In this document: positions 47,310 through 56,367 of the stretch, piece after piece
Position numbering within the stretch: the stretch's first letter is position 1
Layout: the number at the start of each line of letters is the position of its first letter
Source of the DNA: CAVWDI01 sp963793095
Lineage (GTDB): Bacteria; Chloroflexota; Anaerolineae; Anaerolineales; UBA4823
DNA: 64,000 bases
Direction: 5' to 3'
NCBI GenBank assembly: GCA_963793095.1
Contig: CAWBYY010000004.1
Location: 248,001 to 312,000 of the forward strand
Notes under the pieces: model-generated
What the model was told of the DNA's origin: nothing
What the model saw: the letters and a program-made list of their open reading frames with translations, nothing else
The model's database searches: none
Position numbers and translations under genes: made by a program

Positions 47310-47747
47310 ATGGAAATTCTGGGTATAGGCCCACTTGAAATATTATTTATATTATTAATTGCGCTCATTGTTCTGGGGCCAAGAGATATGGTCAATGCAG
47401 GCAAAACCATCGGAAGAGCTCTGAGAAAAATTGTCACCTCACCTACATGGCATGCAGTGCAACAAACATCACGCGAAATTCGTAATTTGCCCAACAGGCT
47501 GATACGTGAGGCAGGATTGGAAGATTTGAAAGACCATATGCCTGATCCCGATCAATTAAGAACTGAATTAAGTTTTAACGACCTTCAGACTGATATTTCG
47601 GGTTCAATCCAGCCTGAATCTTTAGAGGGGAAAACAATTGAATCAAACGATAACCAGGGTTTTTCAGATTGGATATCACCTCCTGATACGACCGAAAACA
47701 TTCAATCTCAAAAAAACGATTCAAATAAACTTCAGAATAATGATTGA
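47310..47747 (+). CDS. tatA: Twin-arginine translocase subunit TatA/TatB
   Basis: 145 residues. The N-terminal helix 'MEILGIGPLEILFILLIALI' followed by 'VLGPRDMVNAGKTIGRALRK' is the Tat hairpin with the Gly-Pro hinge. The C-terminal tail is long (over 90 residues), polar and acidic, more like TatB than TatA, although both share this fold. It works with TatC to export folded proteins with twin-Arg signals. I keep the tatA symbol only for the family. Confidence 0.9.
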   Translation: MEILGIGPLEILFILLIALIVLGPRDMVNAGKTIGRALRKIVTSPTWHAVQQTSREIRNLPNRLIREAGLEDLKDHMPDPDQLRTELSFNDLQTDISGSIQPESLEGKTIESNDNQGFSDWISPPDTTENIQSQKNDSNKLQNND

Positions 47748-47845
47748 CTGCTCTAATTCAATCGATGCTGAAACCAGGATTATCAAATTTCCTGGAATCT
47801 ACCACGTATCGAATTCTATGGTTTTGATAATTCAACCGTGCAACA

Positions 47846-48661
47846 ATGTTAAAAAATATCAAAAATTTCTTCACAGAAGAAATAGAGGACACCCCTCTCC
47901 CTGAAACACTCTCCAAGACAATGGAGAATCCCCAGGATTTATTTGTCCATCTGGATGCCCTGCGCAAGCATCTTCTCCGGTCTGCAATTGTATTCGCACT
48001 AGCGACTGGTTTGGCGTTCTTTTTCAACAGGCAGATTTTGGAATTCCTTTCACGCCCACTTGAATTTGGAATGGACTCTTTAACTGCCATTGACGTAACG
48101 GAACCGATCAGCACAGTGATGCGGGTATCCATAATGACTGGATTTGCTATCACATTTCCTTATCTCGCCCTGGAAGCCTGGTTGTTTATTGCTCCCGGTG
48201 TGCACAAAAAATCCCGGATAAATGGATTAATCGCAATCCCAATAGCAACACTATTCTTCTTAGGTGGTATGGCTTTTGCATACTTTGTGATGCTGCCTGC
48301 TGCATTGCCTTTCCTGTTGAATTTTATGGGCATAAACACCATTCCAAGACCCTCATCCTATATAAAATTTGTAACCGGAATTATGTTCTGGATTGGAATC
48401 GCATTTGAATTTCCAATTGTAATTTTTATCCTCGCAAGCCTGGGAATCGTTTCTGGAAAAATGTTATCCCAGCAATGGCGTTTAGCGATTGTAATCATCG
48501 CTGTAGCGGCGGCATTAATTACCCCAACCGTCGACCCTGTCAATATGGCACTGGTTATGGGTCCACTGATTTTGTTGTATTTATTCAGTATCTTTCTCGC
48601 AAAATTTGCCGATCGCAGGCGAAGACGTTTATCTGTAACCCAGGATACTCAAAATACATAG
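47846..48661 (+). CDS. tatC: Sec-independent protein translocase TatC
   Basis: 271 residues with six transmembrane helices. 'VHLDALRKHLLRSAIVFALA' is the conserved N-terminus, which includes the signal-binding Glu/His region (here 'HLDALRKHL' instead of the usual 'HLxELRxR'). 'WLFIAPGVHKKSR' and 'FGIAFEFP'-like 'WIGIAFEFPIVIFIL' follow. It recognises twin-arginine signals. The gap of 98 bases after tatA/B contains no other gene. Confidence 0.94.
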   Translation: MLKNIKNFFTEEIEDTPLPETLSKTMENPQDLFVHLDALRKHLLRSAIVFALATGLAFFFNRQILEFLSRPLEFGMDSLTAIDVTEPISTVMRVSIMTGFAITFPYLALEAWLFIAPGVHKKSRINGLIAIPIATLFFLGGMAFAYFVMLPAALPFLLNFMGINTIPRPSSYIKFVTGIMFWIGIAFEFPIVIFILASLGIVSGKMLSQQWRLAIVIIAVAAALITPTVDPVNMALVMGPLILLYLFSIFLAKFADRRRRRLSVTQDTQNT

Positions 48662-48837
48662 ATGATTATTGTTTGACAGGTCCAATTTTACAGGGGGAAA
48701 TATGTAATTTTCACTACTAGAGAAATAAAATCACAGGAATATTTCTTGCATCAAGTTTTGAATGGTTTTTTATAATTACTATTTCAATAATTGCTCCGGA
48801 AATATTTTCTTATTGATCGATCCCATGGGAATTTAAT

Positions 48838-51406
48838 ATGACCATTAATCAAATGCAGAAATCAATTATCTGGTTAATAATTGCGTTTGCAGTACTGCTT
48901 GTTGGATGCCAGGTAGATTTCCAGAATTATTCTGAAATTTCCCAATTCTTCAATTCTGAGACTATTCAAAATCTTCTGGATGAAATAAATATCCAATCCA
49001 ACGCCTTGACTACAGATCTAGGGAATTTTATCCAACTTTATAGATTTGAAAACCTCCCAGCCCTTGAAAACAAACCCGGACCAGCTAATACTGAAGCTTT
49101 AGTTACATTTCAGGTTCAGATTCCGGATAACACCCCCCAGAATGATATAGTATTTCTCAGTATTCTTGATGAAGTAACCGGACTTGCATTGAATTCTGAA
49201 CATTATAAAATGGAGGAACTGCCGGTTTCCACCCAAATGGAAACAAGTGAAACCTCCCGGTACTATTCAGTAAGTCTGCCAATGAAAATCGGTTCCGTAG
49301 TTAAATATAAATATGAAAGGCAGACTGGAAATGTTCTGGTGGCAGAACATTTTTCTGACGGCACCCCGGTAAGGTACAGGCTTTATCATGTAAGAGGAAC
49401 TGGTAAAGTTGAGGACATAAGCAGTACTTGGGCAGATTCCGAGTATTCCGGTCCTACCGGTCGAATTGTTGGAGAGGCCACCGATTCAGTGTCAGGAACT
49501 CCAATTCCAAATCTACTTATTACAGCCGGCGGCGCCCAAACGCTATCAAATTCGAATGGCTCGTTTGTTATTGAGGGTCTTCCCCCGGGAATACACAATC
49601 TGGTCGCTTATGCCATTGATGGCTCGTTTGCTACATTTCAGCAAGGTGCAAGAATAGCCCCAGAAGCAAGCACACCTACACCCGTAAAATTGCGACCGTC
49701 TGATTTTGTGGATGTGACTTTTTCAGTCTCAGTACCAGTAGATACCCCTCCAATCGTACCAGTCCGGCTTGCAGGAAATCTTTTTCAATTAGGTAATACT
49801 TATGCAGATTTATCAGGTGGGGTTAATACCCTCGCTGTAAGGATGCCCACGTTAAATAAGGATTTCAGACTTACAGTATTCAATCACATTGAGTTTGCCG
49901 TCAGGCGCTGATATCCACTATAAATTCACATTGGGAGATGGATTCTGGAATGCAGAACATGATGAAAACGGAAATTACCGTCTCCGTCAGTTGATCGTCC
50001 CGGAGAAGGATATTAAAGTTGAAGATCAAATCGAGACCTGGTATTCAGGCGGATCCCACCCCTTGATATTTGATCCTTCAATCCCCAACTCAACACCAAA
50101 GGATGATTATTTGACTATCCAATTCCGGCCATTATTCGGATGGACAGAACCAATTCCGATGTGGGAAATTTCAGAAAATCGGTGGGCATATATACTTTAC
50201 AGCCCATTGAACCTGCCGGGGAATCTTTTTTACAGGTACTGCCGTAACGGTCAATGTGGTATAGCAGATGATATCGCAACCCAAGGCTTCAATCATGAAG
50301 GTCGTGAACTTACATTAAACAATCAAAACAGTTCCCAATCTGTCCAGGATCAGATAATAAGCTGGGCAAATTACACTCCTGAAAATATTTCTACATCTGC
50401 CATCACAACTACTGTAAAAGAACGTGACGAGGAATTTTGGGCCGGGATTGAGATTCAGCATAAGCACAACCCCTCATGGATGTCAACATTTCCGGATGCA
50501 TTCTACAGAATAAGCGAAGCAGGTATTAATTGGGTTGTTATTTCTCCATCCTGGACTTACGGTTCAGACGCCCCAGGTAATAACCCTCCGATATTTCACC
50601 AGTTGCCGGATCGAAATGCGCTCTGGCATGATATTTTGGATGCATCAGCCATTGCCGATGAAACAAGTATGGAAGTTGCGCATTATCCGGTCGCCCATTT
50701 TCAAATTGACATGGATGAGTGGTGGCAGAATGCTGGTCGTGATTACAGCTGGTGGCTGATCTGGTTTGATCAATACCGGGAATTTATACTACATCATGCA
50801 GATTTAGCTCAACAATCTGGCGCAGGAGCCTTGATTTTGGGTGGGGATTGGCTCTCCCCTGCTCTTCCAGAAGCAAAATTTATTGATGGAACCCATACTG
50901 GTGTGCCTGCAGATGCAGAAATGAGATGGCGAGAGTTAATCACAGATGTAAAAAACCGGTTTGAAGGAGAACTTCTCTGGGCTCATCCTTCGGATCAAAT
51001 GGATTCATTGCCAGTTTTTATCGATCAGTTTGATCACATTTACCTCGAGTTATCCCTTCAGGAAGAAAAAATTAATGGTGCTGAGAATTTTCAAGAGGTC
51101 TTTGAATCTGAATTAGTATATTGGCTTGACAACAAAGTTAAGATAATCATGGAGGAACAGGAAAGCAGTATAATCCTTTCTTTTTTAATTCCAGCGATAC
51201 CTGACATGCATTTCCAGGCGGAAATCTACCAAATTATTTTGAATACAATCAATGAGAGAGACTGGATAAACGGTATTGTATCCGGGGGGTTCTACCCACC
51301 AGCAGAATTGCAGGACTTCTCACCCTCAATAAATGGGAAACCTGCGTTCAACCTGATATCCACCTGGTATCCCAAATTACTCGGTGAAGAGATAAACCTG
51401 GAATAA
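48838..51406 (+). CDS. Large lipoprotein with carboxypeptidase-regulatory-like and probable TIM-barrel domains, one frameshift near 49890
   Basis: About 855 residues when one extra base near 49890 is ignored. The signal ends in 'AVLLVGC' (lipid Cys24). A beta domain (about 60-190) precedes a CarboxypepD_reg-like domain with 'GRIVGEATDSVSGTPIPNLL' and 'SFVIEGLPPGIHNLVA' (about 205-280). After the break there is a starch-binding-like beta domain ('PSGADIHYKFTLGDGFWNAE', 'YWTCRNG'-like 'YRYCRNGQCGIAD') and from about residue 540 a TIM-barrel-type region: 'GINWVVISPSWTYGSD', 'DEWWQNAGRDYSWWLIWFDQ', 'GALILGGDWLSPALPEA'. The Trp-rich barrel looks like a GH113/GH5-type glycosidase, but acid/base residues are not proven. 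Exported to the outer face of the membrane. Confidence 0.72.
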
Positions 51407-51413
51407 TTTATTT

Positions 51414-53147
51414 TTAAGCGAATATGCTATCCAATTCAGCGTCTGGAACATCAAACACAGAATTGTGAGGCGGTAATTGTTCTAAAGTCATCCATTCAGG
51501 AATACGGTCATCTGTGTTTGTAAACCCGGCTTGTTTGTTGAACATAATTTCCAGGTCAATACATTTCTTTCCCAGCTCAAGCACAATATCCTCTGATACA
51601 TCCCAACCATAACGGCAGTTTAAGAATTTCGATATCAACTCTGGGGCAAGAGAGAAACCAAAACCCGCAAAAGCACATACACCGAGCGAGTCATACCCTG
51701 CACTTTTGAATTGAGCAGTTCTGGAAACTTCCACCTGTCCTTCTGGATTGAGATGATCAATATTCGCTCTGATAGTCAATCCACTGGTATGATCCGCTCC
51801 TTGAGGTGAGGTGGCATAAGTTACACCAGTTCCTTTTATTGCCCGAGGATCATAAGCTGATATGGCCTGTTTTTTAACTGCGGGTATCCTTTCGATTCCT
51901 AACACATTTCCGGTACAATCCACTCCATTTCCAAGAATCCTGCCGAGTGCTGATCCAGCACGTATCTCTTTCACCAATTCCAGAGCTCGGTAGCCATCAC
52001 CAAAATCCATAAGACCCGCTTCCGCTGACACGCCCAGGGCGGCTCCAATCTCAATAGAATCCAGTCCAAGGTCATTTACTTCATAATTTAATTTTGCGAT
52101 TGTATCCAGGTCGTTAATTCCCAGGTTGGAACCCATTAATCCGATTGTTTCATACTCTATTGGTGAAACAATTTCTTCACCTCCTGCATCCCCAAATACA
52201 TTAGAACACTGGATCGAACAGCCCACCATGCACGCATGAGCAGTTTTTGATTGGCCTGCCCTCTTGAGCAGAATCTCTCTTAAATACTCGCCGCTAATCT
52301 TATCTGCCACCTCAAATACCCCTGAGGAAAAATTTCTGGTTGGCATCCCGCCAAAACCATTGCACATTTGCGTCATTGCTGCAGTGCCGTAATCAAAATA
52401 CACTTTTGTCTGTGGGTGATCGGATAATGCCTTGTTGTATCCTTTCTTGGAAGCTTTAAAACCTGCAATGTCGACAACTGGTGGGTCACTGCAACCATCA
52501 TCATCAAAGACAATCGCCTTAACCCTTTTCGTCCCCATTACTGCTCCTAATCCTCCCCGGGCGGCGATTCTGGAGGGCACCTGATCCTTATCAAGATTTT
52601 GAATACCAGCTGCTTTTAATTTCATTTCACCAGCTGGTCCTATTAGAGATATCGCGACTTTTTTCCCAAAATCACCCACCAACATTTTGGCGCATTCATA
52701 AACGCCCAGCCCTCTTAAACCATCTGCATTTAAAAATTTAATGCCATCCCTGTTTAGGTAAATGGTCCATAATGAATTTTTTGCAGCCTCCCCCTCCAAA
52801 ATTAGCACTTTAATCCCGAGTCGCGCCATATGGAGCCCAGTTTTTCCACCTGCATTTGCCTCTTTTACACCACGTGTAAGCGGACTTTTTGAACCTATGG
52901 AAATTCGGTCGCAGCTCGATAGCCGGTGGCCAACCAGTAAACCAGGTGCAAAAATCAGTTTATTGAATTGTCCCAGCGGTTCACAATTTGGAGGAACCTC
53001 ATCAAGCAGAACCCTGGCGATAAGAGCCCTCCCGCCCAGCTGAGACCAGCTATCCGGTACAGGTTCGATTTGCAATTCTTTTGTTGTAAGGTCTATCCGC
53101 CAAATATTCCCATAAAGGTCGGATTTTCCAGTATTTTCGTGCTCCAT
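51414..53147 (-). CDS. Aldehyde ferredoxin oxidoreductase-family protein
   Basis: 577 residues. I set the start at ATG 53147, with GGAGG upstream; longer in-frame sequence overlaps the aminotransferase gene. It begins 'MEHENTGKSDLYGNIWRIDL', and 'GGRALIARVLLDEVPPNCEP' and 'SSCDRISIGSKSPLTRGVKE' are typical of the AOR fold. Cys 'HACMVGCSIQC' supply three 4Fe-4S ligands, and 'GVCAFAGFGF' near the C-terminus the fourth. The enzyme holds a tungsten (or Mo) bis-pterin and interconverts aldehydes and acids with ferredoxin. The close aminotransferase gene suggests it may act on amino-acid-derived aldehydes. Confidence 0.92.
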   Translation of the reverse strand: MEHENTGKSDLYGNIWRIDLTTKELQIEPVPDSWSQLGGRALIARVLLDEVPPNCEPLGQFNKLIFAPGLLVGHRLSSCDRISIGSKSPLTRGVKEANAGGKTGLHMARLGIKVLILEGEAAKNSLWTIYLNRDGIKFLNADGLRGLGVYECAKMLVGDFGKKVAISLIGPAGEMKLKAAGIQNLDKDQVPSRIAARGGLGAVMGTKRVKAIVFDDDGCSDPPVVDIAGFKASKKGYNKALSDHPQTKVYFDYGTAAMTQMCNGFGGMPTRNFSSGVFEVADKISGEYLREILLKRAGQSKTAHACMVGCSIQCSNVFGDAGGEEIVSPIEYETIGLMGSNLGINDLDTIAKLNYEVNDLGLDSIEIGAALGVSAEAGLMDFGDGYRALELVKEIRAGSALGRILGNGVDCTGNVLGIERIPAVKKQAISAYDPRAIKGTGVTYATSPQGADHTSGLTIRANIDHLNPEGQVEVSRTAQFKSAGYDSLGVCAFAGFGFSLAPELISKFLNCRYGWDVSEDIVLELGKKCIDLEIMFNKQAGFTNTDDRIPEWMTLEQLPPHNSVFDVPDAELDSIFA

Positions 53148-53166
53148 TGAACCTCCAGCCAACTTT

Positions 53167-54438
53167 TTACCCAATAGCCAATAATAAATCCTTGAAAATC
53201 TGAAGGCTATCCGCAATTTGCTGCTCCGTTACAATTAAAGGCGGGATGAACCGGATCGTATTATCCCACGGTCCACATGTCAGAACTAGCATCCGCCGGT
53301 CGAGACATTCCATCAGGACTCGTTTCACATAAGCCTTATCCGGTGTCCCATCTAGATCCCGGAATTCACATCCCACCATTAAGCCCAGACCCCGGATATC
53401 AGCTATATTTTTGATATCTTCCTTCAATTCCATCAAACCGGACATTAATTGCTTTCCGCGTTCAATTGAATTTTCAAGAAGACCTTCATCCCGGATTGTC
53501 TGAATGGTTGCTACTGCAGCAGCAGCTGCAATAGCATTCCCGCCATATGTGCCGCCGTGAGAACCAATAATCCACCTTTCCATTATCTCTTTTGTGCTTA
53601 TAACCCCTGAAATTGGAAGCCCGGAAGCCAATCCTTTAGCAATAACGATGATATCTGGGTCCACTGTAAAATGCTTATATGCAAACCAGCGACCTGTTCT
53701 ACCAAATCCAGATTGGATTTCATCAAGAATCAGAAGGATTTGATTGCGATCGCAAATCTCCCGCACTCCCGCTAGAAATTTTTCTGGTGGGACCACGTAT
53801 CCCCCTTCACCCAATACCGGCTCCACAATAATTGCTGCCGTTTCTTCTGGAGAAGTCTGCGTTTTTAACAAATAGTCAAGTTCGTTCAAACACCAATCAG
53901 CGGTGTATTCATCTCCCCAGCCATAACGAAATGCATATGGATATGGCGCAACAAAAACCCCCGGCATTAACGGTTGGTAACCTGCTCGATAAATAGTTTT
54001 AGAAGTCGTCAGAGACATTGTGCCCACTGTCCGGCCGTGAAAACTACCCTGGAATACAATAATATTGGTTTTACCGGTAGCGTGGCGTGCTAATTTAAAG
54101 GCGCCTTCAACCGCCTCCGCCCCTGAATTACTGAAGAAAAACCGGTCAAATTTGGGATCAAGAATCGTTCTGAGCTCTCCCATGAGTGCTAAAATTGGCT
54201 CATGCAGAATAATGTTAATCTGACCATGTAAAAGTGACTCAGACTGCCTTTTTACCGCCTCTACAACTCGTGGGTGGCAGTGACCTGTGTTTGTGACGCC
54301 AATCCCACTGGTAAAGTCCAGGTATCTGTCCCCGTTCTGGTCATAAATATATGCGCCTTCACCGCGCTGGGCAATAATTGAATTGTATCGAGACCATACC
54401 GGTGATAAAAAATCTAAATTGCTGTTTTGAATTTGCAT
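53167..54438 (-). CDS. Class III aminotransferase (4-aminobutyrate/acetylornithine type)
   Basis: 423 residues. 'YDQNGDRYLDFTSGIGVTNT' and 'GHCHPRVVEAVKRQ' open the fold; 'SNSGAEAVEGAFKLARHATG' and 'FHGRTVGTMSLTTSKTIYRA' bind the cofactor phosphate, 'LILDEIQSGFGRTG' has the PLP Asp and 'VIAKGLASGLPISGVI' the Schiff-base Lys. 'QINIILHEPI' and the long 'YPYAFRYGWGDEYTADWC' insert are typical of GABA or other omega-amino aminotransferases. It probably feeds the AOR-type enzyme 20 bases downstream. A polyamine or omega-amino acid substrate is likely. Confidence 0.88.
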   Translation of the reverse strand: MQIQNSNLDFLSPVWSRYNSIIAQRGEGAYIYDQNGDRYLDFTSGIGVTNTGHCHPRVVEAVKRQSESLLHGQINIILHEPILALMGELRTILDPKFDRFFFSNSGAEAVEGAFKLARHATGKTNIIVFQGSFHGRTVGTMSLTTSKTIYRAGYQPLMPGVFVAPYPYAFRYGWGDEYTADWCLNELDYLLKTQTSPEETAAIIVEPVLGEGGYVVPPEKFLAGVREICDRNQILLILDEIQSGFGRTGRWFAYKHFTVDPDIIVIAKGLASGLPISGVISTKEIMERWIIGSHGGTYGGNAIAAAAAVATIQTIRDEGLLENSIERGKQLMSGLMELKEDIKNIADIRGLGLMVGCEFRDLDGTPDKAYVKRVLMECLDRRMLVLTCGPWDNTIRFIPPLIVTEQQIADSLQIFKDLLLAIG

Positions 54439-54468
54439 GCCTGCCCTCCTGAATTATTCACTGTTTGT

Positions 54469-54497
54469 ATTTTATGATATCAAGTCATTATGATCAA
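54469..54497 (-). promoter_or_regulatory. Promoter of the aminotransferase-AOR operon
   Basis: On the minus strand TTGATC (54492-54497), spacer of 17 bases, TAAAAT (54469-54474). Transcription would begin near 54462, with an AGGAGGG ribosome site before the aminotransferase ATG. Confidence 0.5.
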
Positions 54498-54568
54498 GAT
54501 AATGCAATAATGTATCGAAAGATATGTGTTATCCTTCAATCCGTTAATGTTACCTCCAATTTATTGAC

Positions 54569-55309
54569 ATGAAAAAGAAAACAGTCTCAATTCAAAAAAA
54601 AGCAGTTGTGATCATCTCCGCGAATGCTGAGTGGAAAGTCATTCGGGAAATATATCCCAAAGTAACGTTAAAGCGTTCACCCTTTGGAGAATGGTTCAGC
54701 GATACTATCAGCATTAGAACTGGTAAAAAAAATGCAGAAACGCTAATTAAAATAATATATTTTCATGGTGGCTGGGGGAAGATCGCTGCAGCGGCATCCA
54801 CTCAATATGTAATCGACTGCTGGAAGCCAGAACTGCTCCTAAATCTTGGGACCTGTGGAGGATTCCAGGGTGAAATTGATCGTGGAACCATAATCCTGGC
54901 CGAAAAAACAATTGTTTACGATATATACGAACTGATGTACCCATCACAGGATCATGTTGGCCACTACTCAACCGACATAGATTTATCATGGTTGGCTGAC
55001 GATTTTCCAATTGAGGTACGGGAAACCTTGCTTGTTTCTGGCGACAGGGATCTTTCCCAAGAAGAAATACCAGAACTGAAGGCAAAATATCATGCTGTTG
55101 CCGGAGATTGGGAATCAGGAGCGATAGCCCATGTTGCAAGATTAAACAATACGCCCGTGATTATTCTGCGGGGCGTGTCAGATCTTGTGAGCGATGCCGG
55201 CGGAGAGGCATACAAAAATGTGGAAATATTTGAGAGTAATACGCGGCAAATAATAAAAAAATTAGTCGAAAACCTGCCTAAAATTATCAGCTCAAGTAAA
55301 TTTCTTTGA
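54569..55309 (+). CDS. Nucleoside phosphorylase-superfamily protein (MTA/SAH nucleosidase-like)
   Basis: 246 residues. The nucleoside phosphorylase fold is clear: 'IIYFHGGWGKIAAAASTQYV', 'LLLNLGTCGGFQGEIDRGTI', the purine pocket 'AVAGDWESGAIAHVARLNN' (Glu in the M/W-E-S/G position) and 'VIILRGVSDLVSDAGG' with the catalytic Asp. These suggest cleavage of a purine nucleoside. The best-known relatives act on methylthioadenosine or S-adenosylhomocysteine. The C-terminus overlaps that of the patatin gene by 23 bases (converging). No ribosome site is visible. Confidence 0.82.
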   Translation: MKKKTVSIQKKAVVIISANAEWKVIREIYPKVTLKRSPFGEWFSDTISIRTGKKNAETLIKIIYFHGGWGKIAAAASTQYVIDCWKPELLLNLGTCGGFQGEIDRGTIILAEKTIVYDIYELMYPSQDHVGHYSTDIDLSWLADDFPIEVRETLLVSGDRDLSQEEIPELKAKYHAVAGDWESGAIAHVARLNNTPVIILRGVSDLVSDAGGEAYKNVEIFESNTRQIIKKLVENLPKIISSSKFL

Positions 55310-56207
55310 TCCAGTTCTCCACCTCACCCAAATCAAAACCATTTCCAATTTCTACCATTCTGGGTATTTCATCTACATTGTCCATTGCAATTGAGAATGG
55401 AAGTAAGGGGTTAACTCTAAAGTATCTATCTCCGAGGAGTTGCCTGCATTGGTAATCGGCAAGCCCAGCGCTTCCTTCCGTTACAAGGTTGATAATTTTT
55501 GTCGCCCAGTGTAAAACTCCCCAATCACCAAATTGGACAGGTATATGATGTGGATTGTGACCTGTTCCGAATGAAATTAAAACAATATCAGATAGTTCTT
55601 CCCCTCCTGTTTGAGGGTTTAAAGCCTGCGCCAGTGCACACATACTGGGGTTATTTGCCACAACTCCTCCATCAATATATCCTTGAAATATTGGAAAATA
55701 AGTCGGAGCATTAGCAGTTCGAATAGCAACATCAAGTACGGATTCCATTCCATCTGATTCAGGACCTGGATAATTATGAAAAAATTTTGCTTTCCATTTG
55801 CGGTTTGTCCCGCTGGGATGCAACCCATTATCAAGATCAAAAGATGAAATCAGGACTTTTTTTGGTAGATCGCCCAATTTTAAATCACCAAATTGTTTAT
55901 GCAATTCTTCCTTCAGTGGGTTCAGGGAGTATTTTGCGCCAATTAAGTTTCCCAGCGCTAAAATTCTCCGAAGTAGCGATACCTTAAAGACTACATCACC
56001 TTTATCCTCGTAAATTCTTCTGGCTTGGGTGGGATTTAATCCTGAAGCCAGACCAACCGCGAGCAGTCCACCAGTTGAGGTACCGGCAAACAGGTTTACT
56101 TTTGACAGAAAACCTGGGATTGAATGTTCTAACCGTTCGAGCAGTATTGTTGTAATCAATCCCCTTATACCGCCTCCGTCGATGGTCAGTATCCGGTATT
56201 TTTTCAT
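55287..56207 (-). CDS. Patatin-like phospholipase
   Basis: 306 residues from ATG 56207, with GGGAG upstream. 'KKYRILTIDGGGIRGLITTI' is the oxyanion hole, 'LFAGTSTGGLLAVGLASGLN' has the nucleophilic Ser (GxSxG), and 'GYIDGGVVANNPSMCALAQ' the catalytic Asp (DGG). So it is an active Ser-Asp dyad lipase. Bacterial members hydrolyse membrane lipids, and some (CapV) are effectors in CBASS defence; no cyclase gene is next to it, so I see no defence system. It has no signal peptide. Confidence 0.93.
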   Translation of the reverse strand: MKKYRILTIDGGGIRGLITTILLERLEHSIPGFLSKVNLFAGTSTGGLLAVGLASGLNPTQARRIYEDKGDVVFKVSLLRRILALGNLIGAKYSLNPLKEELHKQFGDLKLGDLPKKVLISSFDLDNGLHPSGTNRKWKAKFFHNYPGPESDGMESVLDVAIRTANAPTYFPIFQGYIDGGVVANNPSMCALAQALNPQTGGEELSDIVLISFGTGHNPHHIPVQFGDWGVLHWATKIINLVTEGSAGLADYQCRQLLGDRYFRVNPLLPFSIAMDNVDEIPRMVEIGNGFDLGEVENWIKEIYLS

Positions 56208-56367
56208 AAATTCTCCCAAAACTAATTTTCCTGATAACTCAATCAATTATTGCATCCTTTATGCCAGCATCCCTGGATAGATAAACAAAAAACATGGGAA
56301 TTGAATCCAAATCATGCAATAAATAAATCGACATATTGGGGTAAACTTTTTAAAACGGAGGCTAAAT

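Noticed and set aside
55287..56207. CBASS defence island around the patatin gene
   Set aside because: No nucleotidyltransferase/cyclase, Cap2/Cap3 or other partner is present; neighbours are metabolic genes.
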